From NCBI GenBank assembly GCA_900771065.1, contig CAAGMP010000184.1, positions 1 to 12,302 of the forward strand: 12,302 nucleotides of DNA, written 5' to 3'. Below are positions 5,214 to 12,302 of the stretch, one piece after another. Both the position numbers and the translations under genes were made by a program. The notes beneath the pieces were generated by a model that was given only the letters and a program-made list of their open reading frames with translations, had not been told where the DNA came from and ran no database searches. Positions within the stretch are counted from its first letter, which is position 1, and each line of letters starts with the position of its first letter. This DNA comes from an uncultured Acinetobacter sp. (lineage in GTDB: Bacteria > Pseudomonadota > Gammaproteobacteria > Pseudomonadales > Moraxellaceae).

Positions 5214-7253
5214 TCATGTTGCTGAAGATTCAAATTGGGCAATAAAAGATAAAAACTCCTGTTCTTGCATAACTTGAATACCTAGTTTTTCAGCTTTTTC
5301 TAATTTAGAACCTGCTTTTTCACCCGCAACCACACATTTTGTTTTACTAGAAACACTGCCACTTACCCGTGCACCTAAAGCTTGTAAAATTTGTGTTGCT
5401 TGGTCACGTCCCATATTGCTTAAAGTTCCTGTGACCACCCAACTTTCACCATTTAAAGGCTGACGTGTTGGTGAGGTTGGCGCATCCCAATATAAACCTG
5501 CTGCCAATAAACCATCAATGACTTGTAAATTATGTGGAGCTTGAAAAAAATCTAAAATCCATTCTGCGGTAATGTCACCTACATCGGGCGTTTTCTTTAA
5601 TTCATCTAAATTAGCATGACGTAAAGCATCAAAAGTTTGGAATGTATTTGCCAGCATGCGCGCTGTAGTTTCGCCTACGCCACGAATACCTAAAGCATAA
5701 ATAAAAGCAGCCAACGTGGTTTTTTTACTTTTTTCAATGGCATCTAATAGGTTTTGAACCGATTTTTCGCCCATTTTTTCAATACCAAGTAAAGTTTCAC
5801 GATGTTCATGCAAATAATAAATATCGGCTACATTGTTTAATAAATTTAAATTTAATAAAGATTCAACCCAACGATCGCCTAAACCTTCAATATCTAAAGC
5901 TTTACGTGAAACAAAATGGCGAATTGCTTCAATGCGTTGAGCAGCACAATATAAGCCACCTGAACAACGCGCTAAAGCTTCACCTTCGGGCATCACCACA
6001 GGCGAATCACAAACAGGACAAGATATTGGCAAATCAACTGTTGCTGCGCTTTCAGGACGAAATTCTAACCAAACACGTTCTACTTTAGGAATTACATCTC
6101 CGCTACGATATACACTCACTGTATCGCCAACACGTACATCCAAACGATGAATTTCGCCAATATTGTGTAATGTTACATTAGAAACAGTCACGCCACCCAC
6201 ATTAACAGGATTTAAACGCGCTACAGGAGTTAAAGTTCCTGTTCGTCCAACTTGCCAATCAATATGTTCAACTGTGGTCAAAGCAGCCACAGCAGGAAAT
6301 TTATATGCGGTTGCCCAGCGTGGCTCTCGACTTAAAAAACCAAGTTGTTGTTGTTGCTTTAAATCATTAACTTTAATAACCAAACCATCAATTTCCACGT
6401 TTAAATGAGGACGTTCTGCTATCATTTTTTCATAAATCTGCTGAACTTCTTGAATAGAATGACAAAGAAAATGGCGTTCACCCACCGCAAAACCAAATTG
6501 TTGTAACCACGATAAGGTTTGTACCATCGTTGTTTGTTGATGATGTGGTTCGCATTGAGCAACACCATAAGCATAAAATGCTAAAGGACGTGATGCTGCA
6601 ATTTTGGGATCTAATTGACGTAAACTTCCCGCCGCCGCGTTACGCGGGTTTGCAAAAGTTTTTTCACCTTTTTCTTCATTTTCACGATTTAATTTTTCAA
6701 AACCCAACTTAGGTATTAAAACTTCACCACGCACTTCCAATAATTGAGGGATTTCATATTGATTAGCAGATAAAATTTTAGGTAAATTACGAATTGTTTT
6801 AACGTTTTGGGTAATATCTTCCCCTGTTTCACCATCACCACGGGTCACACCACGCACTAAAATGCCATTTTCATACCACAAAGAAATGGCTAAACCATCA
6901 AATTTTAATTCCACATCATATTCTATTTTTTGATTGGGCAAACGCTCTTCTAAACGACGTGCAAAAGCAAATAAATCTTCTTGATTAAACACATTTCCCA
7001 AAGACAACATAGGCACAGCATGCGTTACCGATTCAAACTTAGCTAATGGCGTTCCACCCACTTTATTAGTTGGAGTATCTTCTTGAATTAAATCAGGATA
7101 TTGTTGCTCTAAAGTTTGTAATTGATGAAAAAGTTGATCATACTCACTGTCACTAATGCTCGGTTGATCCATGACATAATATTGATGATTATGTTGTGCA
7201 ATCAATTGAATTAACTGACGCATTTGAGCAATGATAGATGACGCTAAATTCAT
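5214..7253 (-). CDS. ligA: NAD-dependent DNA ligase LigA
   Basis: LigA seals nicks in duplex DNA using NAD+, joining Okazaki fragments and finishing repair. The 679-residue protein has the full architecture. The NAD-binding Ia domain (1-65) carries HNHQYYVMDQPSISDSEYD at 21-39. The adenylation domain (about 70-320) has the active-site lysine K117 in LKFDG, with R138-G-D-G nearby. The OB fold is near 325-400, with VGRTGTLTPVARL at 335-347. The zinc finger is C412, C415, C430 and C436, the helix-hairpin-helix region is about 450-590, and the C-terminal BRCT domain (601-679) begins NGESWVVTG. Length is typical. The ATG at 7253 follows a modest GGGA site. It lies downstream of zipA but behind a hairpin terminator, so it probably has its own start of transcription. 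It should be the essential replicative ligase. Confidence 0.98.
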   Translation of the reverse strand: MNLASSIIAQMRQLIQLIAQHNHQYYVMDQPSISDSEYDQLFHQLQTLEQQYPDLIQEDTPTNKVGGTPLAKFESVTHAVPMLSLGNVFNQEDLFAFARRLEERLPNQKIEYDVELKFDGLAISLWYENGILVRGVTRGDGETGEDITQNVKTIRNLPKILSANQYEIPQLLEVRGEVLIPKLGFEKLNRENEEKGEKTFANPRNAAAGSLRQLDPKIAASRPLAFYAYGVAQCEPHHQQTTMVQTLSWLQQFGFAVGERHFLCHSIQEVQQIYEKMIAERPHLNVEIDGLVIKVNDLKQQQQLGFLSREPRWATAYKFPAVAALTTVEHIDWQVGRTGTLTPVARLNPVNVGGVTVSNVTLHNIGEIHRLDVRVGDTVSVYRSGDVIPKVERVWLEFRPESAATVDLPISCPVCDSPVVMPEGEALARCSGGLYCAAQRIEAIRHFVSRKALDIEGLGDRWVESLLNLNLLNNVADIYYLHEHRETLLGIEKMGEKSVQNLLDAIEKSKKTTLAAFIYALGIRGVGETTARMLANTFQTFDALRHANLDELKKTPDVGDITAEWILDFFQAPHNLQVIDGLLAAGLYWDAPTSPTRQPLNGESWVVTGTLSNMGRDQATQILQALGARVSGSVSSKTKCVVAGEKAGSKLEKAEKLGIQVMQEQEFLSFIAQFESSAT

Positions 7254-7265
7254 TCAAATTCCCAC

Positions 7266-7287
7266 AAAAAAAGGCGGTTTCCCGCCT
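7266..7287 (-). terminator. Intrinsic terminator of smc-zipA, directly before ligA
   Basis: On the minus strand AGGCGG, a GAAA tetraloop and CCGCCT form a compact GC-rich hairpin (7272-7287), followed by seven T (7266-7272). The hairpin is 54 bases past the zipA stop, and its T-tract ends only 12 bases before the ligA start codon. It is one of the strongest terminators in the window. Confidence 0.92.
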
Positions 7288-7290
7288 AAA

Positions 7291-7296
7291 ATTATA
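7291..7296 (-). promoter_or_regulatory. Candidate -10 element of a ligA promoter abutting the zipA terminator
   Basis: A perfect TATAAT lies on the minus strand immediately upstream of the terminator hairpin. The start point, about seven bases on (near 7283-7284), would fall in the hairpin's 5' arm. A transcript begun there would lack most of that arm and so could not fold the terminator. No recognisable -35 lies at 16-18 bases, although the spacer region is A/T-rich. A perfect hexamer in AT-rich DNA may be chance. Confidence 0.35.
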
Positions 7297-7340
7297 CGTT
7301 ATTTTTTATTTTAAAACCGAAATTTAAAAGACCATAGGCA

Positions 7341-8243
7341 TTAAGCGTATTGATGCGAACGATAATTAATCACTTCATGGCGCCATGCTTCACGTAGTTG
7401 TGGCGTCAATTCTTGGTTATTTTGATCAAAAATCGCACCATCAATTTCGCGTGCAATTAAGTTTGAAATACTCATCATGACATCAAATGCATTTTGCTCA
7501 TCGTGATGTGGCAAAGCCAAAAAGAAAGCTAAACCTTTAACTTCTTGAATAGACAAAGATTCTAAATCAAAACCTTCAGCTTCACCGTCTTCAGTCAGTT
7601 GTAAAACGGAAAATAAAAGTTGTGAACCATCTTCACTATAACGATGAAAACAAGATAATGCCCCAAAACGCAAACCGTATTTTAAAAGCATTTTAAACGT
7701 CTTATCTCCCGATAAACGACGATTTTGTGGCCATAAATTAAAGGAAATAATTTTTTCAGCTTTAAACAAAGCGCTTTCTTCATCAATTCGTTTTTGCTCG
7801 TGCAAATACGCTTCTAAAATGTCACTTTCTTCATTAAATTCAGTTGCTTGAGCTTTTTCAATTTCTTTATTAATGTGAATTACCTCTGCTTTAACCACTT
7901 TTTCAGCTTCAGGTGTTTCAGGTGCTTTCTCTAATTTGATTTCTTCAGTCACCGTTTCTGGTTGCGGTTCATGTTGTGGCTGTGCAGATTCGGTCACATT
8001 TTCTGATTGTTCAACTTCTTCAACTTGAGTTTGAACAGCACTCGCTTCAGGCTCTACTTGCAATGTACTTTGCAACTGATCGCGTACATGCCGTGGAATA
8101 ATGGGTAAATTTGTTTCAGGATTAATTTGCAATTCACTGTCTAACGATGCCACAGTTGCCGTTGGCTTTTTTAATAGCATTTTTAAACCAAATGCCATCA
8201 GCCCCAACGCAAAAATTATTCCTAAAATCGTTGTGATATCCAT
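7341..8243 (-). CDS. zipA: Cell division protein ZipA
   Basis: ZipA anchors FtsZ to the inner membrane at the start of septum assembly. The 300-residue protein begins with a single membrane helix (about 4-22, TTILGIIFALGLMAFGLKM) with no cleavable signal. A basic patch, then a long acidic P/E/Q/V-rich linker (about 50-160), leads to the C-terminal FtsZ-binding domain (about 163-295), with NLWPQNRRLSG at 169-179 and the final helices near 255-290. The start is the ATG at 8243, which places the membrane helix at the N-terminus and has GGAGG six bases upstream; a TTG at 8258 in the same frame would add five residues and lies inside smc. Only one base separates the smc stop from this start, so the two are almost certainly co-transcribed and translationally coupled. 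Its transcript ends at the GC-rich hairpin 54 bases beyond its stop. Confidence 0.95.
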   Translation of the reverse strand: MDITTILGIIFALGLMAFGLKMLLKKPTATVASLDSELQINPETNLPIIPRHVRDQLQSTLQVEPEASAVQTQVEEVEQSENVTESAQPQHEPQPETVTEEIKLEKAPETPEAEKVVKAEVIHINKEIEKAQATEFNEESDILEAYLHEQKRIDEESALFKAEKIISFNLWPQNRRLSGDKTFKMLLKYGLRFGALSCFHRYSEDGSQLLFSVLQLTEDGEAEGFDLESLSIQEVKGLAFFLALPHHDEQNAFDVMMSISNLIAREIDGAIFDQNNQELTPQLREAWRHEVINYRSHQYA

Positions 8244-8244
8244 A

Positions 8245-11200
8245 CTATGCCTCCGCAACTAAACCATATTCAGCAGCGTCTTCTAAATTTACGGTAACTA
8301 GTTTTGATGTGCCAGCTTCAGGCATGGTGACGCCCAATAAATCGGTTGCCATCGTCATTGCTAGTTTATTATGTGTAATGTAAATGAATTGTACTTGTTC
8401 AGACAGTTCTTTTACTAAATTACAAAAACGTCTTACATTGGCATCATCTAAAGGTGCATCCACTTCATCGAGCACACAAAAAGGTGCTGGATTTAAACGA
8501 AAAATCGCAAAAACCAAAGCCAATGCGGTCAATGCCTTTTCTCCCCCAGACAATAATGCCAAAGAACTGTTACGTTTTCCCGGTGGTCGAGCCATTAATT
8601 TTACACCCGATTGCCACCCATCTTCTAAAGTTAAACTGGCTTCTCCACCATTAAATACTTTAGGAAATAACTCTTGTAAAGCAAAATTAATACGATCAAA
8701 TGTATCCATGAATAATTTACGGGTTTCTTGATCAATACTTTTCATTGCCGATTCTAACTGGGTTACAGTGTTTTCAACATCTTGAATTTGATGTGTTAAC
8801 TCATTATAACGCTGAGAAACCTCTTCATATTCGGCTGAAGCAGTTAAATTCACTGCACCTATTTTCTCAAATTGTTGTTGCGCTATTTGCAATGCTTTTT
8901 GTGCTGTTGGCAAATCAAGCTGAATTTGAGTTAACAGCGTTGCCTGTATTGCTTGCAATTGCTCGCTATAATGCTGCAAATCTGACTTGGTGGTTTGCCA
9001 TGCTAAACGTTTTTCTTCAAGCTGTTGGCGAATTTTTTCTTCATTTTGCTGTTGTAAATGGCGTTGTTCTGTCAATTTAGCCTGTTTTTCTTGCACCAAA
9101 TTCAACTCAGTTTGCCATGTTAACCATGTGTTTTGTAATTTTTCTGTATGCTGTTGATGTTGTTCAAAATCAGACTCTAAAGTTGGCAATTCAAGTTGAG
9201 TAGGTTCAACAATACCTTGAGCTTGCTCAATCTGCGCTAAAATTTTTTGATATTGTAATTGTAAAAAAGAATGATCTTTTTCCAATAATTCAAGTTGCTG
9301 CTGTATTTGCAATAGCTCACGCTGATTGGCGTCTAAAGCAAGCTGTTGTTGCTTTAATTGCAATGTCGAATGTTCAAATTGTTGTATAAATTCATCATGT
9401 TGCAACTGTAAAACTTGATATTGTGGCAAAATTTGTTCAAGCTTCAAAGCCAGAGCATGCAAGTCAATTTCCAAATCATCACGTTGCATATAATCTTCTT
9501 CAAGCTGTTCATCGAGCTGCTGCATTTGTTGCTGCATTTGTTGCTTTTGAACTAAAAAAGCTTGTGCTGTACTTTGAATTTTCACTAAATTCATTTCAAT
9601 TTGTTGAATCTGTTGCTGATTTTTTTGTTGTTTTTTCTTAAGTTCTTCAACTTCAATTTTTGAATGATTCAAATTAGCTAAAATGGTTGCTAATTCATTT
9701 TTTTGTTGAGTAAATTGAGTTTGTTTTTGTGCCAAAATGGTTTCTATTTCATCTAAACGAACTTGGTAACTTAATAATCCACGCCCATTCTGCGCTTCGG
9801 CATCATAAGACAAAGCAATCATCCAATTTTGTCCAACATGGTAGCCATCTAAAGTTAAAAAACTTTGACCATATTGCAAGGTATTTTGTAAAGATTGCGC
9901 TTGTTGTAGATCATTCAAAATAAAAACATGCTGCCACAATGAATGCGTTGGATGTTGAATCCAATCTGATAAATTCAGTTTAGAATCAGCTTGTTGTGTT
10001 AATGGCACAATTTTTAACTGACGTGCGATATCCTTTTGAAACGGTTGATTGGCTGTTAAAACGTATGCAGTCAACCATTTTGCTAGAAATCGCTCAATTA
10101 AGACAGCATGTTTTTTTCCTGCTTCAGAAAGCTCTAAACTGTGCAATAAAGTTTGCCAATTTCCCGATGATTTTGGTTGAATTTTCAACAATAATTGCTG
10201 TAAATTTTTTTGTTCAGATTGCAAAATTTGGATTTGTGTTTGCAAATCTTGCTGTATTGTTTGCCTTGCTTGTATATCTACATTAAGTTGATTTAGGTTG
10301 GCTTGTTGCTGCTCAATTTGGATATTTAAGTTTTGATTTTCAGTGAAAAGTATAGTTTTTTGTTGTTCTAATGCACTCTTTTCATCTGTCTGATCATATT
10401 GCTGTAAACTCGAAATTTGTTGACTTAGCATCTGTTTTTGCTGTTCAAGACGAGCAATATTTTTCAATAGCTGTTCATTTGCCTGTTGCAGTTGCATTTT
10501 TTTATTATTTTGCGCATCTACTTGCGTTTTAAGGTGGGTAAACTGTTCTAAAGTGGTTTGCTGCTGTGTTTTGAGCTGAATATTTTCTTGCTCAAGCGTA
10601 GTATATTCAACTTGTTTTTGTTGCAACAATGTTTGCTGATTTTCTGTTTCATCTTGAATATTTTCTATTTTTATTTCAATGAGTTGAATTTTTTCTTTGG
10701 TGGCAATTTTTTCTTGCTGTAACTGTTTTAATGTCTCTGCATTTTGTTGTAAAAGACTTTGTTTATGCTCAAAATTGGCTTTTAATTCAGCCAATTTTTT
10801 TTCAGCTTGTTGCGACTGCTGTTGCAATGGTTTGGACTGTTGCAAAAGACGCTGAAAGAGCTGATTAGTTTGAGTCAAATCATGTTCTAACGTGGTCAAC
10901 TCAGAACGGATTAACTTAAAATTTTCACCTAAATGATCCAATTCACGAATATATTCTTGTTGTAACTGCTGACTTTGTTGGTGTTGAAAGGACAAAATTT
11001 CTATTTTAATTTGGCGAATATTTTGTTCTAAAGTTTGATATTGAATTGCAGCTTCAGCTTGACGTTTTAAACTTTTTAATTGGCTACGTAATTCAGCAGC
11101 GATATCTTCTAAACGCGATAAATTTTGATGTGCGTGTTCTAAATGTTGCGTTGTTTCTTTACGACGTGCTTGATAACGTGATACCCCTGCGGCTTCTTCA

Positions 11201-11691
11201 ATAAAAACACGCATCTCTTCGGGTTTTGCATCAACTAAGCGGTTAATCATACCTTGTTCAATAATGGCATAAGAACGTGGACCTAAACCTGTGCCTAAAA
11301 AAATATCGGTAATGTCTTTACGACGACATTTTGTCCCATTTAAAAAATATTCAGATTTACCCTCTTTATTGACTTGGCGACGCACAGCAAGTTCAGTATA
11401 AGCATTATAAGCTCCACCTAATTTGCCATAAGTATTATCAAAACGTAATTCAACGCTAGCGACACTAACGGGTTTACGCTTGGCAGTTCCTGTAAAAATC
11501 ACGTCTTGCATTGTGCCACCACGCAATTGACGTGCATTTGACTCTCCCATCACCCAACGAATAGCATCAATCACATTCGATTTTCCACAACCGTTTGGTC
11601 CAACGACTGCGGTACGATTTGCTTTAAAATGCAAAGTCGTACTGTCTGCAAATGATTTAAAGCCTGAGAGTTTTAAACTGCTTAAACGCAT
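8245..11691 (-). CDS. smc: Chromosome segregation ATPase Smc
   Basis: Smc is the ATPase of the Smc-ScpAB condensin, which compacts and helps separate sister chromosomes. The 1148-residue protein has Walker A GPNGCGKS (31-38), an R-loop arginine near R57, Q-loop Q146, GVSRYQARRKE (169-179), and a first coiled-coil arm (about 180-505). A divergent hinge follows (about 506-640), then the returning arm (about 650-930). The C-terminal head contains EKIGAVNLTA (942-951), the ABC signature LSGGEK (1047-1052), Walker B VLDEVDAP with D1075 and E1076, the D-loop, and the switch histidine H1107. The coiled coils are unusually rich in glutamine (for instance about 683-727). The hinge is of the Pseudomonadales kind, without the clear glycine motifs of Bacillus Smc. 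The ATG at 11691 has AGGA only four bases upstream. GGAGG in the final codons serves zipA. Confidence 0.97.
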   Translation of the reverse strand: MRLSSLKLSGFKSFADSTTLHFKANRTAVVGPNGCGKSNVIDAIRWVMGESNARQLRGGTMQDVIFTGTAKRKPVSVASVELRFDNTYGKLGGAYNAYTELAVRRQVNKEGKSEYFLNGTKCRRKDITDIFLGTGLGPRSYAIIEQGMINRLVDAKPEEMRVFIEEAAGVSRYQARRKETTQHLEHAHQNLSRLEDIAAELRSQLKSLKRQAEAAIQYQTLEQNIRQIKIEILSFQHQQSQQLQQEYIRELDHLGENFKLIRSELTTLEHDLTQTNQLFQRLLQQSKPLQQQSQQAEKKLAELKANFEHKQSLLQQNAETLKQLQQEKIATKEKIQLIEIKIENIQDETENQQTLLQQKQVEYTTLEQENIQLKTQQQTTLEQFTHLKTQVDAQNNKKMQLQQANEQLLKNIARLEQQKQMLSQQISSLQQYDQTDEKSALEQQKTILFTENQNLNIQIEQQQANLNQLNVDIQARQTIQQDLQTQIQILQSEQKNLQQLLLKIQPKSSGNWQTLLHSLELSEAGKKHAVLIERFLAKWLTAYVLTANQPFQKDIARQLKIVPLTQQADSKLNLSDWIQHPTHSLWQHVFILNDLQQAQSLQNTLQYGQSFLTLDGYHVGQNWMIALSYDAEAQNGRGLLSYQVRLDEIETILAQKQTQFTQQKNELATILANLNHSKIEVEELKKKQQKNQQQIQQIEMNLVKIQSTAQAFLVQKQQMQQQMQQLDEQLEEDYMQRDDLEIDLHALALKLEQILPQYQVLQLQHDEFIQQFEHSTLQLKQQQLALDANQRELLQIQQQLELLEKDHSFLQLQYQKILAQIEQAQGIVEPTQLELPTLESDFEQHQQHTEKLQNTWLTWQTELNLVQEKQAKLTEQRHLQQQNEEKIRQQLEEKRLAWQTTKSDLQHYSEQLQAIQATLLTQIQLDLPTAQKALQIAQQQFEKIGAVNLTASAEYEEVSQRYNELTHQIQDVENTVTQLESAMKSIDQETRKLFMDTFDRINFALQELFPKVFNGGEASLTLEDGWQSGVKLMARPPGKRNSSLALLSGGEKALTALALVFAIFRLNPAPFCVLDEVDAPLDDANVRRFCNLVKELSEQVQFIYITHNKLAMTMATDLLGVTMPEAGTSKLVTVNLEDAAEYGLVAEA
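8250..8254 (-). promoter_or_regulatory. Shine-Dalgarno site of zipA within the end of smc
   Basis: GGAGG lies in the last codons of smc, six bases before the ATG at 8243. It selects that ATG over the upstream in-frame TTG at 8258, which has no such site. Confidence 0.8.
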
Positions 11692-11786
11692 AATTTCCTA
11701 AATTAAACCTAACATGATGATGCGATTATGAAATTATTTTTATAGTTAATCGACATCACCCAATTTACCAAAATAAACCGCAATAA
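11692..11786 (-). other. Gap between the TauE/SafE gene and smc: weak promoter candidates, no terminator
   Basis: I see no hairpin with a T-tract after the TauE/SafE stop (TAG at 11787-11789). Possible -10 hexamers on the minus strand are TATAAA (11739-11744) and CATAAT (11725-11730), but neither has a good -35 at 16-18 bases. smc may therefore be read partly through from the gene upstream. Confidence 0.3.
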
Positions 11787-12302
11787 CTAGCTGAATATAT
11801 TAAATCCTTTCAAGATAAAATATAACCCAACCGTTGTTAATAATGCAGCAAAACATTTTTTTAACATAACAGGAGACAATAAATGAGCGACTTTTGCGCC
11901 AAGTTTTGCTGTAATGAAACTCATGACACTAATACCAATAAAAGCATAAATATTGATATAACCAATTGTGTTCGGCAGATTAGTCGTCACCGTTTGACCA
12001 AACCAAATAAAACCCAATGCACCTGCAATGGCAATAGGTAAACCACACGCTGCTGAGGTTGCAACCGCTTTTTGCATAATCACGCCACAACGACTTAAAA
12101 AAGGTACTGTTAAACTGCCACCACCAATACCAAAAATAGCAGAGGCAACACCAATTCCACCGCCCGCTAAAATTTGCATTGGTCTAGAAGGTAAGGTTTT
12201 CGTCGGATCGACAACAGCTTTACTGGTTACAAACATTCTAAATGCTACCCAAATTGCAAAAACACCAATTAATAGCTGCAAACCACGCCCTGAAATCAAA
12301 TC
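11787..12302 (-). CDS. TauE/SafE-family membrane permease (partial; N-terminal part beyond the window)
   Basis: The 171 visible residues are the C-terminal part of a TauE/SafE (DUF81) inner-membrane protein; the frame runs open through the right edge, so the true start is not here (the first in-window start-like codon is a TTG, not a real start). Full-length members have about 250-270 residues and 8 membrane helices. Five hydrophobic segments are visible, including the second half's repeat motif, a glycine-rich stretch GGGIGVASAIFGIGGGS followed by VPFL. Family members are thought to export or import sulfur-containing anions or related small organic acids, but the substrate cannot be read from the sequence. 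It points in the same direction as smc, 95 bases upstream of it, with no visible terminator between. No functional link to chromosome segregation is implied. Confidence 0.88.
   Translation of the reverse strand, partial: DLISGRGLQLLIGVFAIWVAFRMFVTSKAVVDPTKTLPSRPMQILAGGGIGVASAIFGIGGGSLTVPFLSRCGVIMQKAVATSAACGLPIAIAGALGFIWFGQTVTTNLPNTIGYINIYAFIGISVMSFITAKLGAKVAHLLSPVMLKKCFAALLTTVGLYFILKGFNIFS

Noticed and set aside
8244..8258. Longer zipA start at the TTG 8258
   Set aside because: The ATG at 8243 has a GGAGG site at the right distance and puts the membrane helix at the N-terminus; the TTG has neither.
8384..9080. Plus-strand open frames of up to 115 codons opposite smc
   Set aside because: They are antisense shadows of the smc coding frame, with low-complexity, hydrophobic-biased translations and no ribosome sites; Walker B and signature motifs are clear on the minus strand.
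9520..9543. Tandem 12-base repeat inside smc
   Set aside because: It encodes QQM units within a Gln-rich coiled coil and is explained by protein composition; two copies are too few to call a functional DNA repeat.

Overview
The window looks like core chromosome of an Acinetobacter-type gammaproteobacterium (family Moraxellaceae). The DNA is AT-rich. The proteins are Pseudomonadales-like and many are glutamine-rich, especially Smc. The set yceD / epmC / yciO / scpA-scpB / rluB / ferritin-like / ligA / zipA / smc is an ordinary housekeeping complement for that group. The taxon is an inference from protein resemblance, not a database result. I see no insertion sequence, prophage, CRISPR array, tRNA or rRNA, and I found no clearly undescribed system. 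The points worth a second look are mostly regulatory.

Layout. Positions 21-578 (minus) hold yceD, whose transcription runs off the left edge, probably into rpmF and fatty-acid genes. The short gap 579-675 is divergent and contains a good sigma-70 promoter for yceD. The plus strand then carries epmC (EF-P hydroxylase), yciO (Sua5/YciO/YrdC family, closed by an intrinsic terminator built from its own last codons), and the run scpA-scpB-rluB. That run ends in a perfectly symmetrical bidirectional terminator at 4500-4528. From there everything is on the minus strand: a bacterioferritin/ferritin of the haem-ligand-lacking type (4527-4991), ligA (5214-7253), zipA (7341-8243), smc (8245-11691), and the C-terminal part of a TauE/SafE membrane protein cut by the right edge.

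How the genes work together. Smc, ScpA and ScpB are the three subunits of the bacterial condensin, and all are encoded within 10 kb, on opposite strands. smc is followed after one base by zipA, a membrane anchor of FtsZ, so chromosome folding and septum assembly share a transcript. A strong hairpin terminator separates zipA from ligA, the NAD-dependent DNA ligase, and a perfect -10 hexamer lies against that hairpin. YceD, EpmC and RluB all act on the ribosome or translation; YciO belongs to a tRNA-modification family.

No gene-free stretch exceeds 300 bases. The largest, 4992-5213, holds the ligA terminator and the promoter and ribosome-binding site of the ferritin gene.
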